Source: Mrakia gelida
Taxonomy: Eukaryota; Basidiomycota; Tremellomycetes; Cystofilobasidiales; Mrakiaceae
NCBI GenBank assembly: GCA_024345305.1
Contig: BRON01000010.1
Location: 496,001-560,000, forward strand
Reading direction: 5' to 3'
DNA: 64,000 nucleotides
Shown: positions 1-11,400 of the stretch, piece by piece
How the letters are laid out: each line of letters starts with the position of its first letter
Position numbering within the stretch: position 1 is the first letter of the stretch
Made by a program: the position numbers and the translations under genes
Notes under the pieces: generated by a model
Databases searched by the model: none
What the model saw: only the letters and a program-made list of their open reading frames with translations
Told to the model about the DNA's origin: nothing

Positions 1-3000
1 GTCGTCAAACTCGACCACCGACTTCACCTCCTCCTCGCTTCCCAACGCCAAAGAGCACCCTCTCTTCTACCTGGGCGTCTACTTTGCGATCTCCTTCGCT
101 TTCGTTCTCACCGGACTCGTCAGGAACCTAGTGGGATACCTCGGGAAGTACCGGGCCAGCACGCAACTCCACCGGAAGGTAAGTCGCGTGAAGACGCGTC
201 GATCTCTCTGTCGAATCGATTCTCAATCTCCCTCTTCCTCTTCGTCCTAGCTTCTTCGCTCCGTCGTGAGAGCCACACCTCGATGGTTCGATACGACTCC
301 GACTGGGCGTATCACGAACCGATTCACTAGTGACATGGGTAAGTCTCGTCAGTGGTGTGTTCGAATAGGAGCGAGCACGAAGACTGACGCGTCGCCTCTC
401 AGGTTCCATCGATGGAAACGTCCTCGATCTGATTACCATGGTAGCTCGATCTATCACCGGAATCGGAGGATCACTCTTCCTCATCTTCACTCTCCTCCCA
501 GCCTTCCTCGTCCCCGCTGCGTTCATCGGTGAGTCGTCGCGTCCCTTTCCCCTCGTCGCTCATTTGACGCTGACGCCGCTTCGTTTCCAGGTTTCCTCTT
601 TTTCCGATACACCGTTCTATACATTCGGTGTGCTCGAGACCTCCAGAGGATGAAGGTGAGTGGTCGTTCGCGTCGAGTGTTGAGCTCTAAACCTGACCTT
701 GTCGTCACTCTCCCCTCAGGCCGTCGCTCTCTCGCCCATCCTCTCAGGATTCGATTCAGCACTCTCTGGAATCGTCGTGATTAGAGCCTTCTCCGCCGAG
801 AAGCGGTTCATGGAAGAGTTCTTCGATCGGAACGATATCTCCACCGCCGCAGAATGGTGAGTCCCAACTTCGAACGACCCGCCGCGACTTCCTCGTTGAC
901 TGACTTCGCCTCTCTCGTAGGTGGTTCTGGATGTGCTCGCGATGGGTCATGGCTCGCTTTGATCCTCTCGGAGCTGTCGCCTCGTTCGCCACCACTCTTC
1001 TCGTTCTTTACACTGGAACTTCGGCTGGGCTGGGAGGAGTGAGTCTCTCGTCTTCTCGTTGCGACTCAGAGGCTACGCTGACTTCTTCTTCCCTTCTTCA
1101 CCCCCTCTTTAGATGCTCATTCTTTCCTCTCAAGGACTGACGATTGCCATCTTCTGGCTGTCCCGTTACTGGAGCTCGTGAGTCGTCTCGAGATCTTTCG
1201 CCCTCTCGCTCTTCGATTTTCGATTCTTGACCTCTCGTCTCCCATCGCAGCATGGAAATGCGCATGAACTCAGTAGAGCGAGTGATCGAGTACCTCAATA
1301 TCCCCCAAGAGGCTCGCTTGATCATTCCCGAGACGACTCCACCAGCTTACTGGCCGTCGAACTCGGGCGAGAATCTCGTGAGTTTCCGTCTCGTCCCTCT
1401 CCCAGCTCCTCATCGAGCATTGAGCTGACCTCGAGCCCTCCCTCGCATCAGATCTCGGTCAAGGATCTCGTCATCTCTTACGATCCTACTCTTCCTCCTG
1501 TTATCCACGGAATCTCGTTCGACGTGAAGCCTCGAGAGAAGGTGAGCAGCCACGACTCTCTCGGACGCGTCTCGTTCTTCTCTTTCCCTCCAACTGACCT
1601 TCGTTTCCTTCTCCAGATCGGACTCGTCGGAAGGACTGGGTAAGCTGTCATACTCGCCCACTTCCATGGCTCCACAGCTGACCTCTCATTATCTTCGTCT
1701 ACTGCAGATCTGGAAAGAGCACGCTCGGAATGAGCTTCTTGCGATTCACCGAGTTCACGAGCGGAAGCATCTCCATCGACGGAATCGACATTTCCACGAT
1801 TGGCCTTCAGAACTTGCGTGAGAAGGTATCGATCATCCCCCAGGTACGTCCCATCCCCATCTTAATCTCGATGGTCTTCTCGAGCTGACCCTTGTTCACA
1901 AACTGCTCTTCCTCAGGACGCCGTTCTCTTCAGCGGAACGATCAGGTCGAACCTCGATCCTTTCCAAGTACGCCCGGTCGGGTCTTCGCTTCGAATGTCA
2001 TCTCTTTCAAGCTGACTCGCCTGCTTTGTCTCTCGCAGGAACACACCGACGAGGAGCTCACCGCCGCGCTTCATCGAGTTCAACTCGGACTTCCCTCGAC
2101 CTCCGTCACTCCCTCTCGGGCAGGCTCCACGAACGACCTCACCAAGCTCAACGGATCTCCCGTGGAGCACGACGAGGAAGCTCTCAAGGCCAACAGCGTC
2201 GCTTCGGGTGGGAAAATCGTCGTGACCCTGGATTCGGAAGTCAGGTAAGTCGAGCAATTCATCCTCTACCTCGCCTCCAGTCGTCAAGCTGACCACCTAT
2301 CCCCTCATCATCAGTGCCGGAGGACAGAACTTCAGTCAAGGGCAACGACAGGTGCGCAAACTTGAACTCAGAGACGATCGCCTGGACGCGTCGGGCTGAC
2401 CCCCTTTTCTTCTTCTTCTCCCCCTCCTCCAGTTGATCGCCCTCGGTCGGGCACTCCTTCGAAACAACCTCATCGTCATTCTCGACGAGGCTACCGCCAG
2501 TGTTGGTCAGTTTTTCTATTTGTCTTTCCAACGTGTCGTCGTTTCGAAGAGCGCGAGCTCGAGCTCGAAACCAGCCCTGACCCGACTTGTTCGCTTTTCT
2601 TCACGTTTTTGCTTCTTCAGGTTTCGAAACGGATCTTCTCATCCAGCAGACGATTCGAGAGGAGTGAGTCGCATACCTGTCCACCTTCTTGCCTCCCTCG
2701 CTCCCGCTCCCCTCCTCACCTCGCTGACCCGCTCCCCTCTCCACCCCCCCCTCTTTTCTCACCCTTGCGTTTCGTTCCCAGATTCACCAACTCCTGCCTC
2801 CTCACCATCGCTCATCGACTGTCCTCCATCGTCGACTACGATCGACTCCTCGTCCTCGAAGCCGGACGGGTCGTCGAGTTCGACACGCCCTTCGCTTTGC
2901 TCTCCCAGAAGGAGGGTGTGTTCAAAGGGATGGCGGAGAAGAGTGGGAAGTTTGAGGAGTTGTTGGAGAGTGCTAGGAGGAAGGAGGATGGGAAGGGGGG

Positions 3001-3010
3001 GAAGGCGTAG
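1..3010 (+). CDS. ABCC-family (MRP-type) ABC transporter, C-terminal half
   Basis: The window opens inside this gene, so the first transmembrane domain and first nucleotide-binding domain (NBD) lie upstream. About 17 short exons remain. They encode much of transmembrane domain 2 (helices around [17 protein letters not shown] and [19 protein letters not shown]) and NBD2: Walker A GRTGSGKS, split by an intron after the 23-nt exon 1617-1639; the Q-loop [12 protein letters not shown]; the signature FSQGQRQ; Walker [10 protein letters not shown]; and the H-loop LTIAHR. The FSQGQ signature and the NLDPF linker are typical of ABCC exporters (Yor1/Ycf1/Bpt1 type), which pump conjugated or amphipathic compounds across the plasma or vacuolar membrane. 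Two oddities are visible. The residue after SV in the D-loop reads Gly instead of the usual Asp. A Ser/Thr-rich insert of roughly 45 residues (about 2085-2245) precedes the signature. The stop is TAG at 3008-3010. The substrate cannot be inferred. Confidence 0.9.
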
Positions 3011-3234
3011 GGTGTGAACGAGAGGAGGGAGGGGGGGACGGGAGGGGAGGGAAGAAGACGAACGGACAATAGTTACTATCTCGATTGCTAGATTTTGCTT
3101 GGAAGGATGAGTTGTACAGTGTAGACTCGGGTGCTGTCTATCTCGGCAGCTTCGTAGGAGAGAGACGAAGAAAGCACGAAAAACACAGTGAAACCCAAAC
3201 CAAGATCAAGATCGACGCGTCTTCCCCTCCCCGT

Positions 3235-4978
3235 TCACTCAGCCCTCCCCTCCCTCTCCTCCCTCTCGTCATTCCTCACCCCAAACGACTCCCTCCCCCC
3301 TCCCACCCTCCACCAATAATCCACCGCCAACCCCCCCGAAATCAATCCTCCCAACCACTTGTTGCTCGCAAACACCCTCCAGCAACTACTCCTCACATCC
3401 AAATTCACCGTCCTCAGCTGCCACGCCAGATGAGCCGCTGTTCCAGCGACGGAGATGGTGTAGTAGGCTGGGGAGCAAGAGGCGAGGTAGCCTGTGTAGG
3501 CGAGGAGGGAGACGATGGTTACTGAGAAGGCGGAGAGGATGGGTTTGGTTTGGTGGGCGAAGAGGAGGGCGGTTGATTTGACTCCGGCGAGGGCGTCGTC
3601 GAGTTTGTCCTGAGAGAGTACGATGAGCGAGGGTGAGCGAGAGTAAGAAGGCATGGGGATGGGGTTGGGAAGGAGGGAGCCGAAAGGGACGCCAACTCAC
3701 CTGGTGAGCATAAATCGTATCACAAACAATCATATGCAGCACTCCTCCTGCGTAGAGAGGCAGAGCGATCGCCCAATCGACGTATCCTGCTGTGGCTGAC
3801 CAGCCGAGAAGGACTCCCCAGTTGAAGGCGAAGCCTGCAAACGAAAGTCAGCTTGAGCGACGCGTTCGAGAGTCGAACGGACGAATAGATGGAGGACTGA
3901 CCGAGAACGAGCTGAGGCCAATGCGTAACTCTCTTCATGGCTGGATAGATGGCTACTAGACTGAGAGAAGAAGCTCCGAGGACGATGCTGGCAAAACGAA
4001 AACGAGGGGGAGAGGTGAGTTGGGGAAAGGAAGGGAGGGAGGAGGGTGTGGAGGAGTGAGAGAGCTCACGAGTAAGGGTTCAACTGAGTGAGCACTCCCA
4101 GACCGAGAGTGAGGTTCAATCCGAGGAAAGCTGTAGCTTGGTTGAGAGTTACATCTCCTGCTGCTAGAGGACGGAGTTTGGTTCGCTCTGATGGAGAGGG
4201 AAAAACGGAAACGAGGGGGGAAGCGAGGAAGGAAACGGTGAGCTCGAGCTCGAGCTCGCAAAGGGAAGGAGGGCTCGAGGGGGTTGGTTGGGACTCACCG
4301 ACAGCTTTATCGATCTTGATATCCCACATATCGTTAATGATACACCCTGCTCCTCTCATGATGAGTGCTCCCAGTCCGAAGAGAGCAGAGTAGAAGATCG
4401 GGACGGAGAGAGGAAGGCCGTTGACTGTTGAGGAGAGGATGATTCCCCAGGCTGCACCGTCCAAGAAGACGCTGGTCAGCTCGAGGCGAAGATTTGCAGG
4501 AGAGAACGAGACGAAGATGTTGCTACGTACCGCAAGGCCAAAAGAGCAACCAAGTCCCTATAGGTTTGTCTATCCTGATGAGGTAGAGGTACGGTCTCAC
4601 CGACTTGGGCATGTCCTCGACCCAGGTTCGAGGAGGAGCAGGCTCGTTCACCAGAACTTCTACTAAAGGAGAGGTAGGGAGGGCGGAGCTCTCTTGGGTG
4701 AGAGCAGCGTTGGTCGTGGTGAGGTGAGGAGGGGAGGGAGGAGGGGTTGCGAAGGAGCGTTTGGAGAGAAGAAGGGAGGAAGGAGATGGTCGAGTGAGAG
4801 GAGGGACAGGGTGATGGAGCGACCGAAGGGAGACGAGAGAGGGAGTCACGAGAGGTCGAAGGGGGAAAGAGGAGCGGAGGAGGGAAGAGGAGGAGGAGGT
4901 GGAGAGCCTGCTGCTGCCTCGGAGGAGGGAGGGAAGCATAGCGAGCGAGGTGGGCGTTTGAAAGGTCTCGAAAGCCAA
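3235..4978 (-). CDS. COQ2: 4-hydroxybenzoate polyprenyltransferase, mitochondrial (COQ2)
   Basis: Membrane-bound UbiA-family enzyme that attaches the polyprenyl tail to 4-hydroxybenzoate in ubiquinone synthesis at the inner mitochondrial membrane. The first exon (from 4978) encodes a long Arg/Ser-rich presequence followed by [20 protein letters not shown], the usual start of the COQ2 core. The first Asp-rich site reads [13 protein letters not shown], the second [15 protein letters not shown]; both are the prenyl-diphosphate/Mg binding motifs of the family. Splicing is best read as WPC joined to AWGIILSS, using the acceptor just after GGTGCAG rather than the earlier CCAG, because only this keeps the family frame. 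A later Met (MLPSLL, 13 codons in) is an alternative start. The stop lies at 3235-3237. An AT-only run lies about 50 bp upstream of the ATG. Confidence 0.93.
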
Positions 4979-5027
4979 GAGAGAAGAGAGAAGGAGGAGC
5001 GATTTCGGGCGAGTCGGTCGAGCGATC

Positions 5028-5038
5028 TATATATATAT
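5028..5038. promoter_or_regulatory. TATA-like run upstream of COQ2
   Basis: An 11-bp alternating TA run lies in otherwise GC-rich DNA, about 50 bp upstream of the COQ2 ATG on the minus strand and about 180 bp downstream of the PPIL2 stop. Its position fits a TATA box or a start-site region, though it is close to the ATG for a TATA box. No transcript data are available. Confidence 0.35.
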
Positions 5039-5215
5039 TCCGAGGCTCGAAAACTTTCTCGAGATCACTCCCCTCTGCTGTATCTTGAGAAGCAAAGACT
5101 CGCGAGCTCGAAGGTCTGAGGCCCGGACGCGACTCGCTCTCAGCCCTTCTCCTCATCTCTTTCCCTCCTCTTCGTCGTCTCACAAAACAACAGCTGCATC
5201 AAGATCCAAAAAGTC

Positions 5216-8162
5216 CTACCACCCCGAAAAATCCCCAAACCCACCTCCAGCACCCTTCCTCTTCTTCTTCTCTGGCCCCCCTCCTCCTCCTCCTCCTCCT
5301 CCACCAAACCCAGCGCCGCCGCCCTCTGGCTCCCTCTTCTTCTTCTCCCCTCCCGCCCCTCCTCCAAGATACCTCCCCACCCCACCTCCCACCCCATCCT
5401 CCACTCCCACCCTCTTTTGCGCCGCCTGCTCGGCCTTCTGCTTCTGCGCATCCAAATCCTCCCCAAACCAACTCGTCCTGTCTGACTCTCGTTCGAGACG
5501 GGTCTTCTCTTTGTCGACGGAGGAGAGAGCGAGTCTTGCGTTCGAAGCGAGTTTGTTGGCTAGACGGGTTTGGTAGACTGCGTAGGGGTCTTGGAATCTG
5601 GTGGGAAGGGAGGAGGGAGAGAGGGGAGCGGTCAGTTTGAACGCGAGCGAGGAAACGAGGGAAAGGGTTGGACGAGAACGACGAACATCTCAATATTAAT
5701 GATCCTGATTTCCCTGAGAGGTCGATCGGTAGCTTTATCGGAGGGGATTGATTCGATCTTGTTGAGGACTTCCATCCCGCCTGAGCAAAACGAAGGCGAC
5801 GAAACCGAAGCGAGGGGAGGGTGAGTTTCGGAGGGGAGGAGGGGAGGGAAGGGGAGAGCAAGGACGAACCGACGAGACCTCCGAAGACTGTGTGCTTGTT
5901 GTCTGAGAGAGAGAACAGGTTAGTCGGAGGGAAAGGGGAAAGGAAAGGGAAGGGCAAGGAGAAGAGACAAACCGAGATGAGGAGTCTTTCGGAAGGTGAG
6001 GAAGAATTGAGAGCTGGAGAGCGAGGAGAGGTCAGCGAGGAATCGAGATTGAGAAGAAGAAGGGAAGGCTACGTACCCGTTGGTTCCAGCTACGTCGAAC
6101 GAAGAGTAAACGAAACCGAGGAGAGGTCAGCTCCATTCCGACGCGTCTCGTTCCGTTCGACCCTTCAATCCGACTCACCTCCAGAGTTAGCCATCGACAG
6201 CGTCCCTCTCTCCTCGTGCTTCAACGCTCCCTTGAGCTCGTACTCGTCCCGGAAAGGATGTCCCCAGTACGACGAGCCTCCCTTTCCTGTTCCAGTTGGG
6301 TCTCCTCCTTGGACCCTGTGAAGAAGAGTCGCGTCGAAGTCAGCGGGACTCGCTCGTCCGAGGAAGAAGGTGATGAGATGGGAGGACGTACATGAAGCCT
6401 GGGATGTTTCGGTGGAAGATGGTGCTGCGAGAGAGAGGGGTGATGGAGAACGGGGGGCAGGTCAGCCGGGGAACGAGAACGAAAGAACGAGGCCGAAAAG
6501 AGAAGACAGACGACTCACTCGTCGTACTTCCCCTCCTTCGCGAGCATGATGAAGTTATAGCACGTCTTGGGAGCTTTGTCGCAATGCAGCCTGAAGGCGG
6601 AAAGAGACAGGTCAGTTCGAGCTAAGCATTCGACGCGTCGCGCCGGGTCCTCCCACCGGTCGGACGAGCTCACTCGTAGTTCAAAGACCCCATGCTCGTG
6701 TTGATCCTCAAAAAAGCCTTCTTCTTGACTCGATCCTTCTCCTTAGCAGGAGCGGTGATCTCGTCGAACATGAACTCCTCCTCGTCGATCAGAGCTCGTT
6801 CTGATTTGGTCTCGAGGTTCTCGGCGGTGGAGGTGAAAGAAGCAGCGGCTCGTCCCGTTGAGTAGGCGGCGGCGTTATCTGTGGCGAAGAAAAAAAAGGA
6901 GTCAGCGGATACTCGGGAGGCAGCGAGAGACAGCGAGGTGTAAAGAGACGAACAGGGAGTTGTTGTGTCTCGAGGCTTCACAGCTACGATTCCGACCTTG
7001 GGTTTCGATCCGGAAGCTACTGGTGGAGGCATGGGAGTGTTCTGAGTGGATGGGCGACGGAAGCAGAGGTCAGTTGCGAGCTAGTCGAAGAAGAAAGACG
7101 AAAGACGAAAGACGACCAGACTCACCTTCTTCGCAACCTCCTCGAGAATCCTCGCCGCACTCCCACTCGCTCCAACGTTGATCCCAGACAACCGATCCAC
7201 CTCCTTAGCCTCGAAAGCAGTCTTCCCGGTCTTGACGTAGTCGAACTTGGTGAGATCTCGCGCCGAGAGGTTGTGAGGATCCTGAAGCGAGAAACGAACG
7301 CGCTCCAGTCGGCTTCAGCTCCTCTTCCTTCCCTCCTGTCTCCCGTCCCTGCTGAAGTCGACGGCTCGACTCACCTGAATCGTAACGATATCCTTCCTCG
7401 AGAACGGCTCGTCGTTCACGAGATCCCTCCAGCTCTTGGCCTTGATGCACAACCTCTCGATGCTCTCGTAGGAGAAGACGTTCCCGGTGTTGGCGAGGAA
7501 GACGATGTGGGAATGGGGACCGAAGGGTTTGAAGGTGACGGGGTCTGAGCAGATGTTGGAGGTGGTGTTTCGGAAGAAGTTGAGCTTGATGAGATCGGAG
7601 GTGGCGACGGCACGACCTGTTACTGGGTCTGAGGAGGGAGGAGAGGGAGGGAAGGAGAGGTGAGCTCGAGTGGGAACGGTCGACGAGCTCTGCTTTCCGT
7701 TGAGAGACTCAGGAGAGAAAGTTAAGGGTACCCACTGGTTCCATGCTTCTTGATGTAAGGAAGGATGTTGACGAGATCGAACTGGATGGAGAAGAGCGAA
7801 CGACGAAAGGGGAGGGAAGGAGGAAGGTCAGCTCGAGCTCAACCCTTCGTGCCTCCTTCCTTCTTTAAACTCACGACGTTAGCCGTTCCATCCTCTTCCC
7901 TGACTGCCACAGGAACGTCGAAAGGCTGCAGACTCAGAGCGCAGCAGTCGAAGGGCAGGCTCTGGAAGGCATGTTGTCTGGAGGAGAAGAAAGCAAGCAG
8001 GGTCAGAACAGGGAAGGAAGGAGGAGGTCGTGGTGAAGCTGAGGACTCCAGTCGACTTACCCTCTCTGGTTCTTGCCCTGAAAACCACCTCCTCCGGCTG
8101 TATGCCCACCTGCAGCATGCTCGGTGTGAGTGATGTAGAGCTTGTCGGTGTTTTTACCCATG
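5216..8162 (-). CDS. PPIL2: U-box peptidyl-prolyl isomerase, PPIL2/CYP60 family
   Basis: Nuclear cyclophilin with an N-terminal U-box, a family tied to the spliceosome and to ubiquitin ligation. It begins MGKNTDKLYITHTEHAAGG, the characteristic family N-terminus (start 8162). The U-box segments follow: FDVPVAVREEDGTANVV, DPVTGRAVATSDLIKLNFFRN, CSDPVTFKPFGPHSHIV and CIKAKSWRDL. A linker is followed by a cyclophilin domain with NTSMGSLNYELHCDKAPKTC, FHRNIPGFM, QGGDPTGTGKGG, NGSQFFLTF and DNKHTVFGGLV; the FHR, QGG and QFF signatures of the active site are present. The C-terminus is a Lys/Glu region ending in a poly-Gly stretch (see the repeat at 5278-5303) and GFGDFSGW. One exon is only 13 nt (6077-6089). 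It gives MANSGAGTNGSQFF. Stop TAG at 5216-5218. It is divergently transcribed from the EDEM gene. Confidence 0.95.
5278..5303. repeat. (CTC)n trinucleotide repeat coding poly-Gly
   Basis: A perfect run of CTC triplets on the plus strand (GGA on the coding strand) encodes an uninterrupted Gly run near the C-terminus of the PPIL2-like protein. It is a microsatellite and likely to vary in length between strains. Confidence 0.7.
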
Positions 8163-8487
8163 TCGTCTGAAGGTCGAGGTCGTTGGGAGCAACACTCGAA
8201 CTTCGACGAGCTCGGACGACTTGAGCTCCCGGCCGATCCTTGACGACGTAGGGAGAAAATCTTCAGCTCGGACCGCAGATCTGGAAAGAGCCTTGGAGGA
8301 CCTTCCATTCTTGAGAAAACATGTCTCAACATCAGAAATCGGGTCGGTCTGCCTCCTTCGGTCCGCTCGTCATGACTGGGTGAGCTGTCGCTTCCTCCTC
8401 CCTCTCCTCTAACTCTCATCTGCTGGCACCCTCGCCTTCTTACTCTCGGCTTCCCGGATCGCCCACTCATCGGACAGTCAACTACAC
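8163..8487. promoter_or_regulatory. Divergent promoter region between PPIL2 and the EDEM gene
   Basis: A 325-bp gap separates the two opposite ATGs. No convincing ORF or RNA gene is present. It must carry both 5' flanks; I see no clear TATA box. It includes alternating GAGCTC/TCGAGC stretches that also occur in many introns of this window. Confidence 0.5.
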
Positions 8488-11400
8488 ATGCGTTTACCAA
8501 CTTCGCTTCTTCTCCTTGTCTCGGCGCTCGTCCTGGACCGGCCTTCGTTCGTCCAAGGGATGTCGAGCGAGAGGAAGCTTGAGCTCAGGGAGGAAACGAG
8601 ATCGCTCTTCAACCATGGCTTCGACGCCTACATGCACAACGCTTTCCCCATGGTGAGCCCATATCTTCCTTTTCCCTTCGGTGCTCCGCCAGGCTGCGAA
8701 GACTCACAGGAAAGGAAGCAGTCGAGCTCGAGACGTCGACGGAGACGACCTTCGAGCTCGTCCTTCCCTCCTTCCCTCTCCTCGTACGATCTCTCCAAGG
8801 ATGAGCTTGTGAGCTGACGAATCTCCTTCTCATGCGTTTTCTACCCCTTTAGGACGAGCTGCAACCCCTGAGTTGTCGAGGTCGAGGTCCGAACGGCTCG
8901 TAGGTCCTCCTTCGTCGAGCTCAAGCTCATCGTCTCCCTCCAAGCTGACCAAGGCCTCCTACCTTCCCTCTTCAGCAACGACGGTTCCATCAACGACGTC
9001 TGCGGTGACTTCACGATGACCCTGATAGACGTGATCGATACCTTTGTCGTTCTAGGGAATCGGACAGCCTTCGAAGAAGGGTGAGCAGTTCAGCCAAGGG
9101 AGGAAGCGAAGGGGAGGAGCTCGAGCTGAAGGCGGTTGTTCACCTTCGCTCTGCAGAGTTCGGACGATTATCCAGACCGTTTCGTTCAACAAGGACGTGA
9201 AGGTTCAAGGTGAGAACGCGACTTTCTCCTGCTCTCTAGAGCCCGTGCTGACTGGTTTCGCCCTCTGCTCGACGCTAGTCTTCGAAGGTACGTGCACCTT
9301 CGTCGCCTCGTCGCTCTCTCCTTCATCCCATGCTGACCTCCTCCCTTGTTCGGCTTCCAGTCACGATACGAGGTGAGCTACCACTCTTATCTGTATCTCA
9401 TCACTTGAGCTGACTTGCGTTCCCCTGGTTCCTTCCAGTCCTCGGCGGGTTGATATCTGCACACCAGTTCGCGTCGTCGTCTCCGTCGAACCCTCGACCC
9501 GACTTCGCACTTCCTTGGTACAACGGCGAACTTCTTCATCTAGCTGAGGACTTAGGGAAGCGTCTCCTTCCCGCTTTCAGGACTCTGACGGGGATTCCTT
9601 ACGCTCGCGTGAGTTTTCCATTTCGTCTTGAACGCGTCGCGGCCTTGAGATTCGTTCGACTTATGCTCATCATTTCTCTACACCTACTCCATCTCTTGAC
9701 TATTCAACCTGAAGGTCAATCTTCTGAAAGGTGTTTCGCTCCATGAGACTGCCGAAACGTGCACGGCTGGAGCTGGAGTGAGTCCTTCGTCCCTTTCCCT
9801 CTGACCTCGTCCTCCTCGCTCCTCGACGCGTCTCTTCTTCACTGATCCGTTCCCTGCTTCCCAAATCTCCTTTTCTCCCTTCTCTAGTCTCTCATTCTCG
9901 AGTTCGCCATGCTCTCTCGCTTAACCGGAGATCCTCGTTTCGAGCAAGTCGCGTCTCGAGCCTTCTTCGCCCTCTGGAATCGTCGCTCAGCATCCGGCCT
10001 CCTCGGGAACGCTATCTCTGCTACGACTGGAGTGCGTACCGTCTTTTCCGTTCTTGCTCCCGACGAGCAATCTAAACTGACGCTGTTCCGTCGTCTTCGC
10101 TCGCTCAGGCCTGGATCAATCCTCTCGTTTCCCACGTCGGTGCTGGTTCGGATTCCTTCCACGAGATCGCTCTCAAAGCTTACATCCTGCTGGGAGAGGA
10201 GGAGTATCACGATGTGTTTCAGGAGGCATACGGTTCGTTTCGATCATCGTCGAGCGAGTCGCGAGCATGCGCTGATCTCTTTCCTTGTTCGTCTTCGCAG
10301 GTTCGGTGATGAATCACGTTCGAGGAGAGGAAGGATTTTGGGTGAGTTGATTCGTCAGATGGAAATGCTGCGAGCTCTTGCTGACGCTTTCTTGACCTCA
10401 TCCTTCCAGTTTCGAGGCGCTCGAATGGACGGAGGGGAGAGAGTCGGTCTCACGGTCGAGTGAGTTGAAGCCCGTCCTCTTGCGATCCCTTCTCGAAGCT
10501 GATCCTCTCGTCTCTCCTCTCAGCTCGCTATCAGCCTTCTTTCCAGGTCTTCAAGTTCTTTCGGGAGACGTCGCGAACGGGATCAAATCTCATCTCGTCT
10601 GTCAGTCGACTCTTCGTCCTTTCCTTCTCTTCGCGTCCCTCGCTCGAGATTGATCGCTTTCGTTTCGCGTTGGCTTTGGACAGACTGGAACCTCTGGAAA
10701 CGCTACGGAGGGATCCCTGAGAGCTTCCACATCATCGACAAGAAGGCTGATAGCCTGAACTACCCCATCCGACCCGAGTTCGTCGAGTCCAACTACTTCC
10801 TTTATCGAGTGAGTTCGACGCGTCGTCGATCCTTCTGCGTCCTCTTCGAGACTAACCCTCCGGTTTCCTTTGGCTCTCAGGCCACGAAAGACGAGCTCTA
10901 CCTACAGTGAGCACCTCTCACTTTCCAAGGTCGAAATCAAAGCGCTGATCGCGCCTTCGCATCGCAGAATCGGCGAACGGATCCTTCACGACCTCTCTCA
11001 TCGAGCCAAGGTCCCTTGCGGCATCGCTTCGTTCAAGAACCTCATCACTGGAGAGCTGGAGGACCGGATGGAGAGCTTTGCCCTGTCGGAGACGTTGAAA
11101 GTGAGTCCCTCGAGACCGACGGAGGAGTCGACGAGACGAAGCTGACCGAACGCGTTTGGCCTTCTTCATTTGCTCCAGTACCTCTACCTCCTGTTCGACG
11201 AGAACAACTGGGTCAATCGTGACCATTCGAACATGGTGGTGAGTCCCTCGAGACGTTCTGTGTCAACGAGTCGAAGGACTGACCTCATCTTGTGCTCGTC
11301 TCTTTGGCTGCTCAGTTCACCACCGAAGCACATCTCCTTCATCTCAACGCGAGCTACCTTCACCCGTACGGAACCGATCTCTCATCTCGCGTCTACTCAA

